NCBI RefSeq assembly: GCF_003234115.2
Contig: NZ_CP126251.1
Location: forward strand, 558,001 to 622,000
Direction: 5' to 3'
DNA: 64,000 nucleotides
From: Curtobacterium sp. MCPF17_002
GTDB lineage: Bacteria > Actinomycetota > Actinomycetes > Actinomycetales > Microbacteriaceae
In this document: piece by piece, positions 16,368-26,837 of the stretch
Layout of the letters: every line of letters starts with the position of its first letter
How positions within the stretch are numbered: position 1 is the first letter of the stretch
The notes under the pieces: model-generated
The model's input: only the letters and a program-made list of their open reading frames with translations
What the model was told of the DNA's origin: nothing
Databases searched by the model: none
Position numbers and translations under genes: made by a program

Positions 16368-19300
16368 TTAGTTGATGACGGTGAAGCTCCGCTCGACGGC
16401 GTCGCCGACCAGGTTGCCCTTAGTGGTCTGCTTGGTGAAGAGCGTGTACTGCTGTGCGGTGAGTTCGCGGGTGAGGGTGAGGGACCAGTCGCCCTGTGCG
16501 TTGACGGTGGCGGCGCCGAGCTGGTTGCTGGTGCCGCTGACCTTGACGATGGCGCCGGGGGTTCCGGTGCCGGTGAAGGTGACGGTGCCGGCCTTGATGT
16601 ATGCGCCGTTCGTGGGCGAGGTGACCTGGACGTCGGTGACGGTGCCGTAGTCGAGGGTGGCGGTCTTGGCGGGGGAGACCACGCCGTCGACGGTCTGGGT
16701 GACGGTGAAGGTGCGGATGCCGGAGGTGGTGGCGGGGATCGTGGCGGAGTACTTGCCGTTGACGGCGGTGACGGTCGTGATGACGGTCGAGCCTTCCTTG
16801 ATGACGACGGGTGCTCCGGTCTCGGCGTTGCCCGAGATGGTCGCGTCAGCGTCCACTGCGCCGAAGGTGCCGGTAGCGGTGAGCTCGGTGACCTTCTTGT
16901 TCTCGAGCGTGATCGTCGTCTCGACCTGCTTGGTGAGACCGCCCTTGCTGGTCTGCACGGCGAAGAGCTTGTAGACGTTCGCCGTGAGCTCGCGCGTCTC
17001 GACGCTCCAGGCGCCGTTGGCGATGGTGCTGGTGCCGACGGTGCTGGAGGTGCCGCGGATGTCGATCTTGGAGCCCGAGTCCCCGGTGCCGGTGAAGGTG
17101 ACCTTGCCGGCGGCGACGGTCGCGCCGTTGGCGGGCGTGGTGATCACTGGTGCGGTCGGGTTGCCGTAGTCGAGGGTGCGGTTCAGCGGTGCGGACTCCT
17201 TGCCGTTCACGGTCTGGGTGATCGTGAAGGTGTTGATCCCGAATGTGGCGTGCTTGGGGTCGATGGAGACGGTGTACTTGCCTCCGGCGACCGTGGCGGT
17301 GCCGACGGTGACGCCCTTGTTCTTGACGGTGACGGTCGCGCCGTCCTGGCCGGTGCCGGTGATGGCTGCGGGCAGGTTCGCGTTGCTGGCGTTGAACGCG
17401 GCGGTCGCGGTCAGCGGTGCGACGGACTGGTCGGTCACGGTGACGGTGATCGCCTGCTTGGTGGTCAGGCCGCCCTTGGTGGTCTGCACTGCCGAGAGGT
17501 TGTAGACGTTGTTCGTGAGCGGGTAGTTGACCTTGGCGCTCCACTGGCCGTTGACGACCGAGCCCGTGGCGATGGCGTTGACCGAGCCGCGGATGTCGAT
17601 CTTCGCGCCGGTCTGGCCGGTGCCGGTGAAGGTGAGGTCGTTCTTGTCGACGGTGGCGCCGTTCTCCGGGGAGGTGATGTTCACCGGGGTCGGGGTGCCG
17701 TAGTCGAGGGAGACGTTCACCGGGGCGGACGTTTCACCCTTGACGGTCTGGGTGACGGTGAAGTCGTTCACGCCGAACTGCGCCTTGTTCGCGGGGATCG
17801 CGATCGTGTAGGCGTTGTTCGAGGTGGCGATCGTGCGGGCGATCTCGTTGCCGACGGCGTCGCGGACGATGACGACGGCGCCGGCGGTTGCCTTGCCGGA
17901 GATCGTGGCGGGCTTGCTGACGTCGGCATCGAACGCGCCGGTGGCGGTCAGTGCGACGTAGCCGGCGGTGTCCTTGATCGTGAACGTGACCGGCTGCGCC
18001 GACACAGCACCGGACACAGGCGCCTGCTTCACGGTCAGGTTGTAGACGGCGTCGCCGAGGTCGAAACCGGCCGGCACGGACCACTTGCCGTCGCTGTCGA
18101 CCGTGGTGGTCGCGACGACGCGGGAGGTGCCGGCGATCTCGATCGTGGCACCCTTGTCGCCGGTGCCGGAGAACACGGGCCGCTTCGTCTCGACGGTCGA
18201 CCCGTTCGCCGGAGTCGTCACCACGAGCGGTGCGACCTCGGAACCCTGACCCGGGTTGACCGTGATCTCGGCGATGGTGGAGTTCTGACCCTTGGACTTC
18301 TGGGTCGCGACGATGGTGTGCTCGCTGCTGTCGAGATCAGCGGTCGAAAGAGACCAGGTGCCGTTGACGAGGACGTCGGTCTCGCCGATGATCTGGGCGG
18401 GCTTGCCCTTCTCGGTGATCAGTACCTTGGAATCCGGCTCGCCGCGACCGCGCATCTCGAGCGGCCCACCGGTGTGGCCGGCGTCATCACCCGGGGAGGT
18501 GACGCTGACACCTGCACCGTAGTTGATGGTGTGCTCGACCGGGGTGGTCTCGTCGGAGCCGCCAGAGTCCTTCGGAAGTTCCTGGGCGACAGTGATGGTC
18601 GTGTTGCCGCCCTTGTTCGGGGCGGGAACGGTCGTCTCCCACGTGCCGTCGCTGCCGACAGGCACGGACTGCTTCTTGCCGTCCGCGGTCCGGATGATGA
18701 CATTCGCTGCCTTGTCCGCGGTGCCGGACACCTTGACGCGGTCGTTGGTGTTCTGGGAGAAGGAGTGCTCCACGTTCAGCGGCGCGATCGCCAAGTCCGC
18801 CACCACGGTGACGTCGTCCTTCTTCGCGCCGTCGACGTACTGCTCGACCTTGATGTCGTTCTTCCCGAGCTTCAGCCCGGTGACCGTCTTCGTCCACTGG
18901 CCGGAGTCCGGGACGGTGAGCTGCCCGCCACCGTTGAAGAGCAACTTCCCGCCAGCCGTCGCCCGACCCGACAACACAGCCGAGCGGCCAGAGACGTCAA
19001 CTGAGCTCACGCTCGCCTTCAACGCACCCTGACTGATCGCGCTGAAGTCACTCGCAAGAGTCGCATCAGCCCCATGACCAATATATTTGGAGCTTGGGAA
19101 GGGGCTCTGTGGGGAGCCTACGGCGGATTGAGTTGCGCGATTGATCAGCTGGCCGTCTTTTTCGTACCACTGCATGGCAAGCTCGTTCGGATGAATGTCA
19201 CACCCGTTCTGCCACATCCACGGAATCGGCGTCGTGGGCGCGCGCAAGTGAATGCATGATTGCGTGCCGTCCATCTTGAGTTTCACGAAACCATCAGGCA

Positions 19301-19400
19301 TGGGAACAACGGTGTACCGGTAGGAGTTGTCGAGCGCTTCTTCCAGGTACTTGGTTTCGAAGTAGTGGTTGTTACCAAGGGTTCGGTACGTGTAGTACAT
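16368..19400 (-). CDS. ten-module Ig-like repeat protein, main frame (signal peptide out of frame)
   Basis: This frame encodes 1010 residues: a unique region of about 110 residues (YYTYRTLGNNHYFETKYLEE onward, one cysteine pair), then ten Ig-like modules of the two types found in the neighbouring seven-module protein. Compared with that protein it has three different N-terminal modules and an extra pair inserted in the middle; the last three modules are near-identical to the neighbour's. The frame has no signal peptide of its own. One lies immediately upstream in another frame (19372-19563), separated by eight G. With seven or ten G the two would form a single secreted protein of about 1065 residues. 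The ATG at 19400 abuts the G run and has no correctly spaced ribosome site, so it is probably not a natural start. Confidence 0.8.
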   Translation of the reverse strand: MYYTYRTLGNNHYFETKYLEEALDNSYRYTVVPMPDGFVKLKMDGTQSCIHLRAPTTPIPWMWQNGCDIHPNELAMQWYEKDGQLINRATQSAVGSPQSPFPSSKYIGHGADATLASDFSAISQGALKASVSSVDVSGRSAVLSGRATAGGKLLFNGGGQLTVPDSGQWTKTVTGLKLGKNDIKVEQYVDGAKKDDVTVVADLAIAPLNVEHSFSQNTNDRVKVSGTADKAANVIIRTADGKKQSVPVGSDGTWETTVPAPNKGGNTTITVAQELPKDSGGSDETTPVEHTINYGAGVSVTSPGDDAGHTGGPLEMRGRGEPDSKVLITEKGKPAQIIGETDVLVNGTWSLSTADLDSSEHTIVATQKSKGQNSTIAEITVNPGQGSEVAPLVVTTPANGSTVETKRPVFSGTGDKGATIEIAGTSRVVATTTVDSDGKWSVPAGFDLGDAVYNLTVKQAPVSGAVSAQPVTFTIKDTAGYVALTATGAFDADVSKPATISGKATAGAVVIVRDAVGNEIARTIATSNNAYTIAIPANKAQFGVNDFTVTQTVKGETSAPVNVSLDYGTPTPVNITSPENGATVDKNDLTFTGTGQTGAKIDIRGSVNAIATGSVVNGQWSAKVNYPLTNNVYNLSAVQTTKGGLTTKQAITVTVTDQSVAPLTATAAFNASNANLPAAITGTGQDGATVTVKNKGVTVGTATVAGGKYTVSIDPKHATFGINTFTITQTVNGKESAPLNRTLDYGNPTAPVITTPANGATVAAGKVTFTGTGDSGSKIDIRGTSSTVGTSTIANGAWSVETRELTANVYKLFAVQTSKGGLTKQVETTITLENKKVTELTATGTFGAVDADATISGNAETGAPVVIKEGSTVITTVTAVNGKYSATIPATTSGIRTFTVTQTVDGVVSPAKTATLDYGTVTDVQVTSPTNGAYIKAGTVTFTGTGTPGAIVKVSGTSNQLGAATVNAQGDWSLTLTRELTAQQYTLFTKQTTKGNLVGDAVERSFTVIN

Positions 19401-19563
19401 CCCCCCCCGATTTGAACACGAGCGGGATCGTTTCGTCTGCCTGGTCTACGGAGGTGGGGGCGGCAGGCGCTGCAGTGGCGACGGCGGAGCCGAAGCTCAA
19501 GCCGGAGACGATCGTGGCCGCGGCCAGACCGGCAGCGGCGACTGCCTTGCTGATTTTTCGCAT
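19372..19563 (-). CDS. signal peptide and N-terminus of the ten-module Ig protein, in the off frame
   Basis: This 63-aa frame starts with an ATG preceded by AGAAAG, as in the paralogous gene. It encodes a clear Sec signal peptide (RKISKAVAAAGLAAATIVSG, cleavage near ATAA) and about 25 mature residues up to FKSGG. After the run of eight G (minus strand) it continues out of frame for nine codons (DVLHVPNPW) and stops. The natural product is almost certainly the fusion with the downstream frame. As sequenced the gene is off or the base count of the run is wrong. Confidence 0.75.
   Translation of the reverse strand: MRKISKAVAAAGLAAATIVSGLSFGSAVATAAPAAPTSVDQADETIPLVFKSGGDVLHVPNPW
19401..19408 (-). 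repeat. homopolymer of eight G (C on the plus strand) at the frame break
   Basis: The plus strand shows eight consecutive C between GTACAT and GATTTG. Seven or ten bases would join the signal peptide to the ten-module frame; eight leaves them out of frame. Its place just after a signal peptide is where phase-variation tracts often occur. Confidence 0.85.
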
Positions 19564-19654
19564 GGGTGTGTGCTTTCTGTGGAGACCGGCGCCGTGGTGT
19601 CGGATGCCTGGTCGGGATACAGGAGACGGGCGGGGGCTCGGAGAAGACTCACCG

Positions 19655-19694
19655 CGTCATATCAAAATATCACACGCAACATCACATATCAACA
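19655..19694. promoter_or_regulatory. AT-rich upstream region of the ten-module Ig gene
   Basis: The roughly 290 bases between the Ig gene and dnaK contain an unusually AT-rich stretch with two similar motifs, AAATATCACA (19665-19674) and ACATCACATATC (19679-19690). They may include the promoter and an operator for the minus-strand gene. Similar motifs occur at 6425, 25538 and (minus strand) 31078. Confidence 0.45.
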
Positions 19695-19761
19695 AGCTGC
19701 ATGCGGCTGCCACTCTCGCCGTGAAATTGCGTCGTTCAGACGCAACTTTCAGCTCCCGAAG

Positions 19762-19789
19762 TTGACGCGCCTCCTGTCCCGAGTAGAGT
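19762..19789 (+). promoter_or_regulatory. dnaK promoter
   Basis: TTGACG (19762-19767) and TAGAGT (19784-19789) are spaced 16 bases apart, a good sigma-A type promoter. The HAIR operator overlaps the end of the -10 box, so bound HspR would block RNA polymerase. Confidence 0.75.
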
Positions 19790-19808
19790 TGAGTCCATCG
19801 GACGCAAG
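19788..19808. promoter_or_regulatory. HAIR operator upstream of dnaK
   Basis: GTTGAGT, seven bases, then ACGCAAG: a near match to the HspR-associated inverted repeat CTTGAGT-N7-ACTCAAG known from Streptomyces. The hspR gene is the last of the cluster, which implies autoregulation of the operon. Confidence 0.85.
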
Positions 19809-19856
19809 TCCGGCAGACTTGCAAGACAACGCACCGAACAGAAGGAGCACCCACAC

Positions 19857-21725
<1,869 letters not shown>

Positions 21726-21728
21726 CCG

Positions 21729-22358
21729 ATGACGGACCCCAACGACAACGTCAACGACAACGACGAGCCCCAGGTCGAGGGCGACGCCACGAACGCCGAG
21801 CAGCCGGAGGACCTCATCGAGGCCGAAGGCCCCGACGTCGAGGTGCCGACCGACGCACCCAACGACCTGAGCCCCGAGGACGAAGCCCTCCTGGCCGACG
21901 CGGCGAGGGGGATGGCAGAGGACAACCTCTCCGCCGCCGACCGCGACCTGGTCGCCGAGATGCGTGCGGACATGCTCCGTGCGCAGGCCGAACTGGTGAA
22001 CTTCCGGAAGCGCGTCGAGCGCGACCGAGAGGCCAACCGCGAGGTCGCCATCGCCGAGGTGGTGCGTGCACTCCTCCCGGCGCTCGACGACCTGACCCGC
22101 GCCGAGGCCCACGGCGACCTGACCGAGGGCCCCATGCAGGTCATCGGCCAGAAGATCCGTGGCGGCTTCGAGAAGTTCAAGCTCGTGCAGATCGGCGAGA
22201 AGGGCGAGTCCTTCGACCCGAACATCCACGAGGCGATCGTGCAGCTCCCGACACCGGGCGCCACCGGCCAGACCGTGGCGGACGTCGTCGAGCCGGGCTA
22301 CAAGCTCGGTGAGCGTGTCCTCCGTGCGGCCAAGGTCGCGGTGGCGGTCCCGGCCTGA
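21729..22358 (+). CDS. grpE: nucleotide exchange factor GrpE
   Basis: The 209-aa protein has a disordered acidic N-terminus (about 70 residues, rich in Asp, Glu and Asn). A long helix carries LVNFRKRVERDREA, and the C-terminal beta domain has FDPNIHEAIVQLPTPG and VVEPGYKLGERVLRAAKVAV, the GrpE signature. It drives ADP release from DnaK. It starts three bases after the dnaK stop, so translation is probably coupled. Confidence 0.98.
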   Translation: MTDPNDNVNDNDEPQVEGDATNAEQPEDLIEAEGPDVEVPTDAPNDLSPEDEALLADAARGMAEDNLSAADRDLVAEMRADMLRAQAELVNFRKRVERDREANREVAIAEVVRALLPALDDLTRAEAHGDLTEGPMQVIGQKIRGGFEKFKLVQIGEKGESFDPNIHEAIVQLPTPGATGQTVADVVEPGYKLGERVLRAAKVAVAVPA

Positions 22359-22400
22359 GCCGGGCGCCCCGTGGCGACGACAGAAGAAGGTAGGTGAGCG

Positions 22401-23417
22401 GTGGCGAGTCAAGACTGGTTCGACAAGGACTTCTACAAGGTCCTCGGAGTGTCCAAGGACGCCTCGGACGCCGACCTCAAGAAGACCTACCGGAAGCTCG
22501 CGCGGCAGTTCCACCCGGACTCCAACCAGGGTGACGCGGCCGCCGAGAACCGCTTCAAGGAGATCAGCGAGGCGTACTCGGTGCTCTCCGACAAGGAGCA
22601 GCGCCAGGAGTACGACCAGGTCCGCGCCATGGGTTCGGGCGCTCGGTTCACATCGGGTGGCCCGGGCCAGGGCGGCGGGTTCGAGGACGTCTTCGGCGGC
22701 ATGTTCGGTCAGCAGGGCGCCGGCGGTGGTGGGCAGCGTGTCCGCTTCGGCCAGGGCGGCGGCGGCGCGGGCGGCTTCGAGGACATCCTCGGCGGGATGT
22801 TCGGTGGCGGCGGGGGTGGCGGCTTCGGCCAGCCCTCCGGCGGCTACCGCGGCTTCGGTGGACCAACGAAGGGCCGAGACGTCACCGCGACGACGACGCT
22901 CGACTTCACCACCGCGATCGCCGGCGACACCGTCAAGCTGTCGCAGGGCAACGGCCGCCCGGTCAACGTCCGCATCCCCGCGGGCGTGGCTGACGGTCAG
23001 AAGATCCGGCTGCGCGGGCGCGGGGAACCGTCGCCCGACGGCGGAGAGGCCGGTGACCTCGTGGTCACGGTCACCGTCCGGAAGCACCCGGTGTTCGAGC
23101 GCGACGGGCAGAACCTCCGTCTGGACGTCCCCGTGACGTTCGTCGAGGCAGCGCTCGGCGCGACGATCCAGGTGCCCACCCTCGGCGGCGAGCCCGTCAA
23201 GCTCCGGGTCGCGCCGGGCACGCCTTCGGGTCGTGTCCTGCGCGTCAAGGGCCGTGGCGTCACGACCAAGAACGGCACGGGCGACCTGCTCGCGACCGTC
23301 CAGGTCGCGGTGCCGTCGCACCTGACGGACAAGCAGCGCGAGGCCGTCGAGGCACTCGCCGAGACCCTGCCGGACGAGGACCCTCGCGAGGACCTCCTCG
23401 CCAAGGCGCGCGGCTGA
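22401..23417 (+). CDS. dnaJ: DnaJ-type co-chaperone without zinc finger
   Basis: The 338-aa protein has an N-terminal J domain with the HPD motif (QFHPDSN, about residue 39), a Gly/Phe-rich stretch (about 75-155, with repeats of GGFEDxxGGMFG), and the two beta-barrel substrate-binding domains ending near residue 325. It contains no cysteine, so the four CxxCxGxG zinc motifs of classical DnaJ are absent. This is the CbpA-like layout also used by actinobacterial DnaJ proteins beside hspR. It stimulates DnaK ATPase. The GTG at 22401 follows AGGTGAG. It lies 42 bases after grpE. Confidence 0.96.
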   Translation: MASQDWFDKDFYKVLGVSKDASDADLKKTYRKLARQFHPDSNQGDAAAENRFKEISEAYSVLSDKEQRQEYDQVRAMGSGARFTSGGPGQGGGFEDVFGGMFGQQGAGGGGQRVRFGQGGGGAGGFEDILGGMFGGGGGGGFGQPSGGYRGFGGPTKGRDVTATTTLDFTTAIAGDTVKLSQGNGRPVNVRIPAGVADGQKIRLRGRGEPSPDGGEAGDLVVTVTVRKHPVFERDGQNLRLDVPVTFVEAALGATIQVPTLGGEPVKLRVAPGTPSGRVLRVKGRGVTTKNGTGDLLATVQVAVPSHLTDKQREAVEALAETLPDEDPREDLLAKARG

Positions 23418-23450
23418 CGCCTGCCTGGCAGCGCAACAACAGCAGGGAAC

Positions 23451-23510
23451 CGGCCTGGAGGCGCGGCGCGGCTCCGTCAGGAAGCCGCACCGGGCCTCCA
23501 GGCTGGTTTT
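23451..23510. repeat. palindromic repeat A, copy between dnaJ and hspR, with T tract
   Basis: CGGCCTGGAGGCGCGGC and its complement GGGCCTCCAGGC flank a smaller inner hairpin. The right arm is followed by TTTT, so this copy may work as a partial terminator that lowers hspR expression relative to dnaJ. Confidence 0.75.
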
Positions 23511-23542
23511 CACCCCACGCGGACGACGGAAAGGAACACGCC

Positions 23543-23962
23543 ATGACCGACATGGACGAGAACTCGCCCGTCTTCGCGATCGCGGTGGCGGCGGAGCTCG
23601 CCGAGATGCACCCGCAGACGCTCCGCCAGTACGACCGGCTCGGCCTGGTCGTGCCGGGCCGGACGCGTGGCGGCTCCCGCCGGTACTCGATGCGTGACGT
23701 CGCACAGTTGCGTGAGATCGCGCGGCTCGGTTCCGAGGGCGTCTCGCTGGAGGGGGTCCGGCGGGTGCTCGAGCTCGAGAACGAGAACAAGGCGCTGCGG
23801 GACCGGGTGCGCGAGCTCGAGACGGCCCTCGCCGATCAGCTCATCAGCCGGCCGGGTGCCCGGGTGTTCGCGGCGACGGCGACGGGTGCGGCCATCTCGT
23901 TGAAGGCCGGCTCACGGCCGCAGCGGAACACGCAGATCGTGCTCTGGCGTCCACCGCGCTGA
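23543..23962 (+). CDS. hspR: MerR-family heat-shock repressor HspR
   Basis: The 139-aa protein has an N-terminal MerR winged helix with HPQTLRQYDRLGLVVPGRTRGGSRRYS, here recognised by its LRQYDRLGLV core, then a coiled coil (LELENENKALRDRVRELE) and a basic C-terminal tail. HspR binds HAIR sites with DnaK as co-repressor, so rising unfolded protein frees DnaK and derepresses the operon. HAIR sites are seen before dnaK and before clpB in this window. The ATG follows GGAAAGG. A 24-bp hairpin ends the transcript just downstream. Confidence 0.96.
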   Translation: MTDMDENSPVFAIAVAAELAEMHPQTLRQYDRLGLVVPGRTRGGSRRYSMRDVAQLREIARLGSEGVSLEGVRRVLELENENKALRDRVRELETALADQLISRPGARVFAATATGAAISLKAGSRPQRNTQIVLWRPPR

Positions 23963-23971
23963 TCCAGCCCG

Positions 23972-24021
23972 AGACGCACGAAGCGGGGCGGAGCACATGC
24001 TCCGCCCCGCTTCGTGCGTCT
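23972..24021. terminator. 24-bp hairpin after hspR
   Basis: Arms 23972-23995 and 23998-24021 are perfectly complementary. It lies between the convergent hspR and five-module Ig-protein genes; the Ig gene stop is directly beside it. A bidirectional terminator. Confidence 0.88.
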
Positions 24022-24022
24022 G

Positions 24023-25489
24023 TCAGGCGAGGCGGATGCTGAACGCGGCCTCGATCGTGCTGGTCGCGCCGCCCGGCGCCTTCTGGTCGACGTACACGTT
24101 GTACGTGCTGTTCCCGAGCGAGATGCCCGAGACGCAGGACCACGTGCCGTCGGCGCGGACCGTGGTCTCGCAGATGGTGCGCGTGGTGCCACGGACCGTG
24201 ATGGTCGCGCCCGCTGCACCCGTGCCCGTGAAGGTCGGCTTCGCCGTCGTCACGACCGCGTTCGCACCCGGACTGGTGACCGCGAGCGGCTTCGTGGGCT
24301 GTGCGGCGACCTGGAACGCGATGGTCGCGGTCGTCTTGCCCGAACCGGTCACGGTCTGGTCGACGAACAGCGCGTACGAGGTGTTCGACAGGTCGAAGTC
24401 GGCGGTGCAGGACCACCGGCCGTTCACGACGGTCGTCTCGCAGACGGTGCGCGAGGTCCCGCGGACGGTGATCTTCGCACCGTCGTGGCCGCGACCCGCG
24501 AACGTCGCACGCGGCGTGGTGACCGTCGAGCCGGCGGTGGGGCTGGTGACGATGAGCGGCGACACCGCGGGGGCCTTCACGACGACGGCGACGGAGGCGG
24601 TCGTGGTGTTCGCGCCGCGGGACTTCTGGGTCACCTCGATCGTGTGGCGACCGGGCGCGAGGTCCGAGGTGCGGAGCGTGTAGTCGCCGAACCCGTTGAC
24701 CTCCCCCGTGCCGATCACGGTCGGCGACCCGGCGAGGCGGGCCTCGAGCAGGCTGTTGGCTTCACCGTGGCCGACGACCACCAGGCGGCCGGGCTCGTGT
24801 TCCGACCCCGCCGCCGGGGTCACGATGTCGACGCCCGAACCGTAGTTCGCGGTGACGTCGATGTGCCCGAACGACTCCTCGGCTGCGCTCTGCCACACGG
24901 TGATCGTCGTCGCGCCGGCCTTGTTCGGTGCCGTGATCGGGAACGAGTACGCGCCGCCGACGCCGTCCGCGATGCCGGAGCCGATCCGAGTGCCCGCCGC
25001 ATCACGGGCGATCACGGTCGCGCCGCCCGTGGCCGTGCCGGACATCGTCGCCCGCTCGGTCACGAAGCCGGCGAAGCGCACCGAACCGGTGGTCGCGGCC
25101 CGCGTGAGCGTCACGGTCACGGTCGCGGTGTCGACGACGGTGCCGCCGACGACCTGCTGGACGGTGAGGGTGTTGATACCGAGGCGGAGACTGTCGACGG
25201 TCACCTTCCACGTGCCGTCCGTGCCGACCGTGCCGGCGACGCGGTCACCGACCCGGATGGTCGCTGACGGGGTGCCGGTGCCGTGCAGGACTGCCGATCG
25301 GTCGACGATGTCCGTCGCGCCGACCCTGGCAGTGAACGCCGCTGCGGGGGCGGTCGAGGACGTGGCGGTCGGGGTGGCGGGAGCCTCGGTGGGCAGTGCG
25401 GTCGCGGCGGCCGGGCCGAGCGCGAGACCGGACACGATCGTCGCGGTGGCGAGGCCGGTCGTCAGGGCGGCGGTGCAGAGTTTTCGCAT
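24023..25489 (-). CDS. secreted five-module Ig-like repeat protein
   Basis: The 488-aa precursor has a signal peptide (RKLCTAALTTGLATATIVSGL, cleaved near ATAL), a Thr/Ala/Pro-rich linker, then five Ig-like modules. The two C-terminal modules each have a cysteine pair (TVCETT...WSCT and TICETT...WSCV), predicting an intramodule disulfide; this is not seen in the two paralogues to the left. The order of the first three modules matches the N-terminal modules of the ten-module protein. The start follows AGAAGG. No cell-wall anchor. Adhesin or matrix role is inferred only. Confidence 0.85.
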   Translation of the reverse strand: MRKLCTAALTTGLATATIVSGLALGPAAATALPTEAPATPTATSSTAPAAAFTARVGATDIVDRSAVLHGTGTPSATIRVGDRVAGTVGTDGTWKVTVDSLRLGINTLTVQQVVGGTVVDTATVTVTLTRAATTGSVRFAGFVTERATMSGTATGGATVIARDAAGTRIGSGIADGVGGAYSFPITAPNKAGATTITVWQSAAEESFGHIDVTANYGSGVDIVTPAAGSEHEPGRLVVVGHGEANSLLEARLAGSPTVIGTGEVNGFGDYTLRTSDLAPGRHTIEVTQKSRGANTTTASVAVVVKAPAVSPLIVTSPTAGSTVTTPRATFAGRGHDGAKITVRGTSRTVCETTVVNGRWSCTADFDLSNTSYALFVDQTVTGSGKTTATIAFQVAAQPTKPLAVTSPGANAVVTTAKPTFTGTGAAGATITVRGTTRTICETTVRADGTWSCVSGISLGNSTYNVYVDQKAPGGATSTIEAAFSIRLA

Positions 25490-25535
25490 GGAGGTGCCTT
25501 CTGGTGGGGGAGAAGCGTGCATGTGCACGCATACA

Positions 25536-25562
25536 ACATGTCACATATACCAACGTCCATAT
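25536..25562 (-). promoter_or_regulatory. AT-rich promoter region of the five-module Ig gene
   Basis: The short intergenic region before the methyltransferase gene has CATGTCACATATACC and further ATAT steps, resembling the AT-rich patch upstream of the ten-module gene. It is the likely promoter/operator for the minus-strand gene. Confidence 0.45.
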
Positions 25563-25618
25563 GACCCGCGGTTGCCAGGACAACGTGCTCCGGTCGACGA
25601 CCCGGAGGCAGGGATCGG

Positions 25619-25631
25619 TACGCTGGCGCCG
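25619..25631 (+). promoter_or_regulatory. leaderless promoter of the methyltransferase gene
   Basis: TACGCT (25619-25624) is followed by six bases and the GTG start, so transcription should begin at or next to the start codon. It supports the start at 25631. Confidence 0.6.
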
Positions 25632-26773
25632 TGCCACCGGACTTCGCCGACCTCTTCCGCCGCCGTGACGACGACGTGCCGGACCTCATCGCGATCGACG
25701 GGACGGACCGGTTCCTCATCGACGAGGCGCCGCACGTGCACGGTGACGCGCTGCGGCAGCCCGGCGAGGTCGCCGTCGTGGACGACCGCTACGGGGTCCT
25801 GACGCTCGGGCTCATCACGCAGTACGGCGCCTCGGACATCCGCGTCGTGCAGGACTCACTCGTCGGGGAGCGGGCACTCGAGGCGAACGCCGGCACCTTC
25901 GGACTGCGCGGCTTCCACCACCCGGACTCGCTCGAGGACGCCTTCCGCGACGTCCGGCTCGTGGTCCTGCGGCTGTCGAAGTCGCACGACCGGCTCGACG
26001 AGATCGCGCGCGCCGTCGCCCGCTTCGCCGCGCCCGACGTGGTGCTGCTGTGCGGCGGGAACGTCAAGTACATGCACGTGTCGCAGAACGACGTGCTGCG
26101 GCGGTCGTTCGGCGAGGTCACGGCCTCACGCGGCCGGGGCAAGTCCCGGCTGCTCATCGCGCAGGACCCGCTGCGGGCACAAGCGACCCGCGCCGCCGTC
26201 ACGAACCCGTGGCCGCGGTCGGTGCACATCGACGACCTCGGGATGACGCTCGTGGCGCACGGCGGGGTGTTCGCCGGCGCCTCGCTCGACCAGGGCACGC
26301 GGGTGCTGCTCGACGCGATGGACCGCGCGGTGCCCACGGCGCGCACGATCGTGGACCTCGGCTCCGGCAACGGGGTCATCGCCGTGGCCGCGGCGCTCCG
26401 ACGACGATCGGTGCGGGTGATCGCGACCGACGTGTCCCGGATCGCGGTCGCCTCGACGCTGGCGACGGCGGAGGCGAACGGTGTCGGTGACCGGGTCACC
26501 GCCGTGCGCTCGGACGCCGGCGACGAGCTCGGGACCGGGGCCGCACAGCTGGTGCTCTGCAACCCGCCGTTCCACGCGGACACCACGGTGACCACCGACG
26601 CGGCCGAGGCGATGTTCCGGAACGCGGCCACGATCCTCCAGTCCGGTGGTGAGCTCTGGTGCGTCTGGAACTCGCACCTGCGCTACCGGCCGGTGCTGGA
26701 ACGCCTGGTCGGGCCGACCCGACAGGTGACGCGTACCGACAAGTTCACGGTGACGGCCTCGAAGCGGGCATGA
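25631..26773 (+). CDS. class I SAM methyltransferase of the RlmG/RsmC type
   Basis: The 380-aa protein is a tandem of two Rossmann-like halves. The C-terminal half has the SAM motif IVDLGSGNGVIAVAAA near residue 238 and CNPPFH near residue 310, the NPPF/Y motif of N2-guanine and related base methyltransferases. The N-terminal half lacks these residues. This is the layout of 23S rRNA methyltransferase RlmG and 16S enzyme RsmC; which rRNA base is modified is inferred only. It stands alone with its own leaderless promoter and a hairpin behind it. Confidence 0.85.
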   Translation: MPPDFADLFRRRDDDVPDLIAIDGTDRFLIDEAPHVHGDALRQPGEVAVVDDRYGVLTLGLITQYGASDIRVVQDSLVGERALEANAGTFGLRGFHHPDSLEDAFRDVRLVVLRLSKSHDRLDEIARAVARFAAPDVVLLCGGNVKYMHVSQNDVLRRSFGEVTASRGRGKSRLLIAQDPLRAQATRAAVTNPWPRSVHIDDLGMTLVAHGGVFAGASLDQGTRVLLDAMDRAVPTARTIVDLGSGNGVIAVAAALRRRSVRVIATDVSRIAVASTLATAEANGVGDRVTAVRSDAGDELGTGAAQLVLCNPPFHADTTVTTDAAEAMFRNAATILQSGGELWCVWNSHLRYRPVLERLVGPTRQVTRTDKFTVTASKRA

Positions 26774-26776
26774 CGA

Positions 26777-26805
26777 AGGGCGGCCGCGCACCGCGCGACC
26801 GCCCT
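26777..26805. terminator. hairpin between methyltransferase and aldo-keto reductase genes
   Basis: AGGGCGG and CCGCCCT arms with a GC-rich inner stem pair over about 13 bases between two convergent genes. Confidence 0.7.
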
Positions 26806-26837
26806 CCGTTGCCCTGCGAGTCCGCAGGGGTGAACGT

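Noticed and set aside
13839..19004. Long plus-strand frames opposite the Ig-protein genes (402 and 940 aa)
   Set aside because: Asp/Gly/Val-rich mirror images of the repeat modules, with no signal peptide or family motif.
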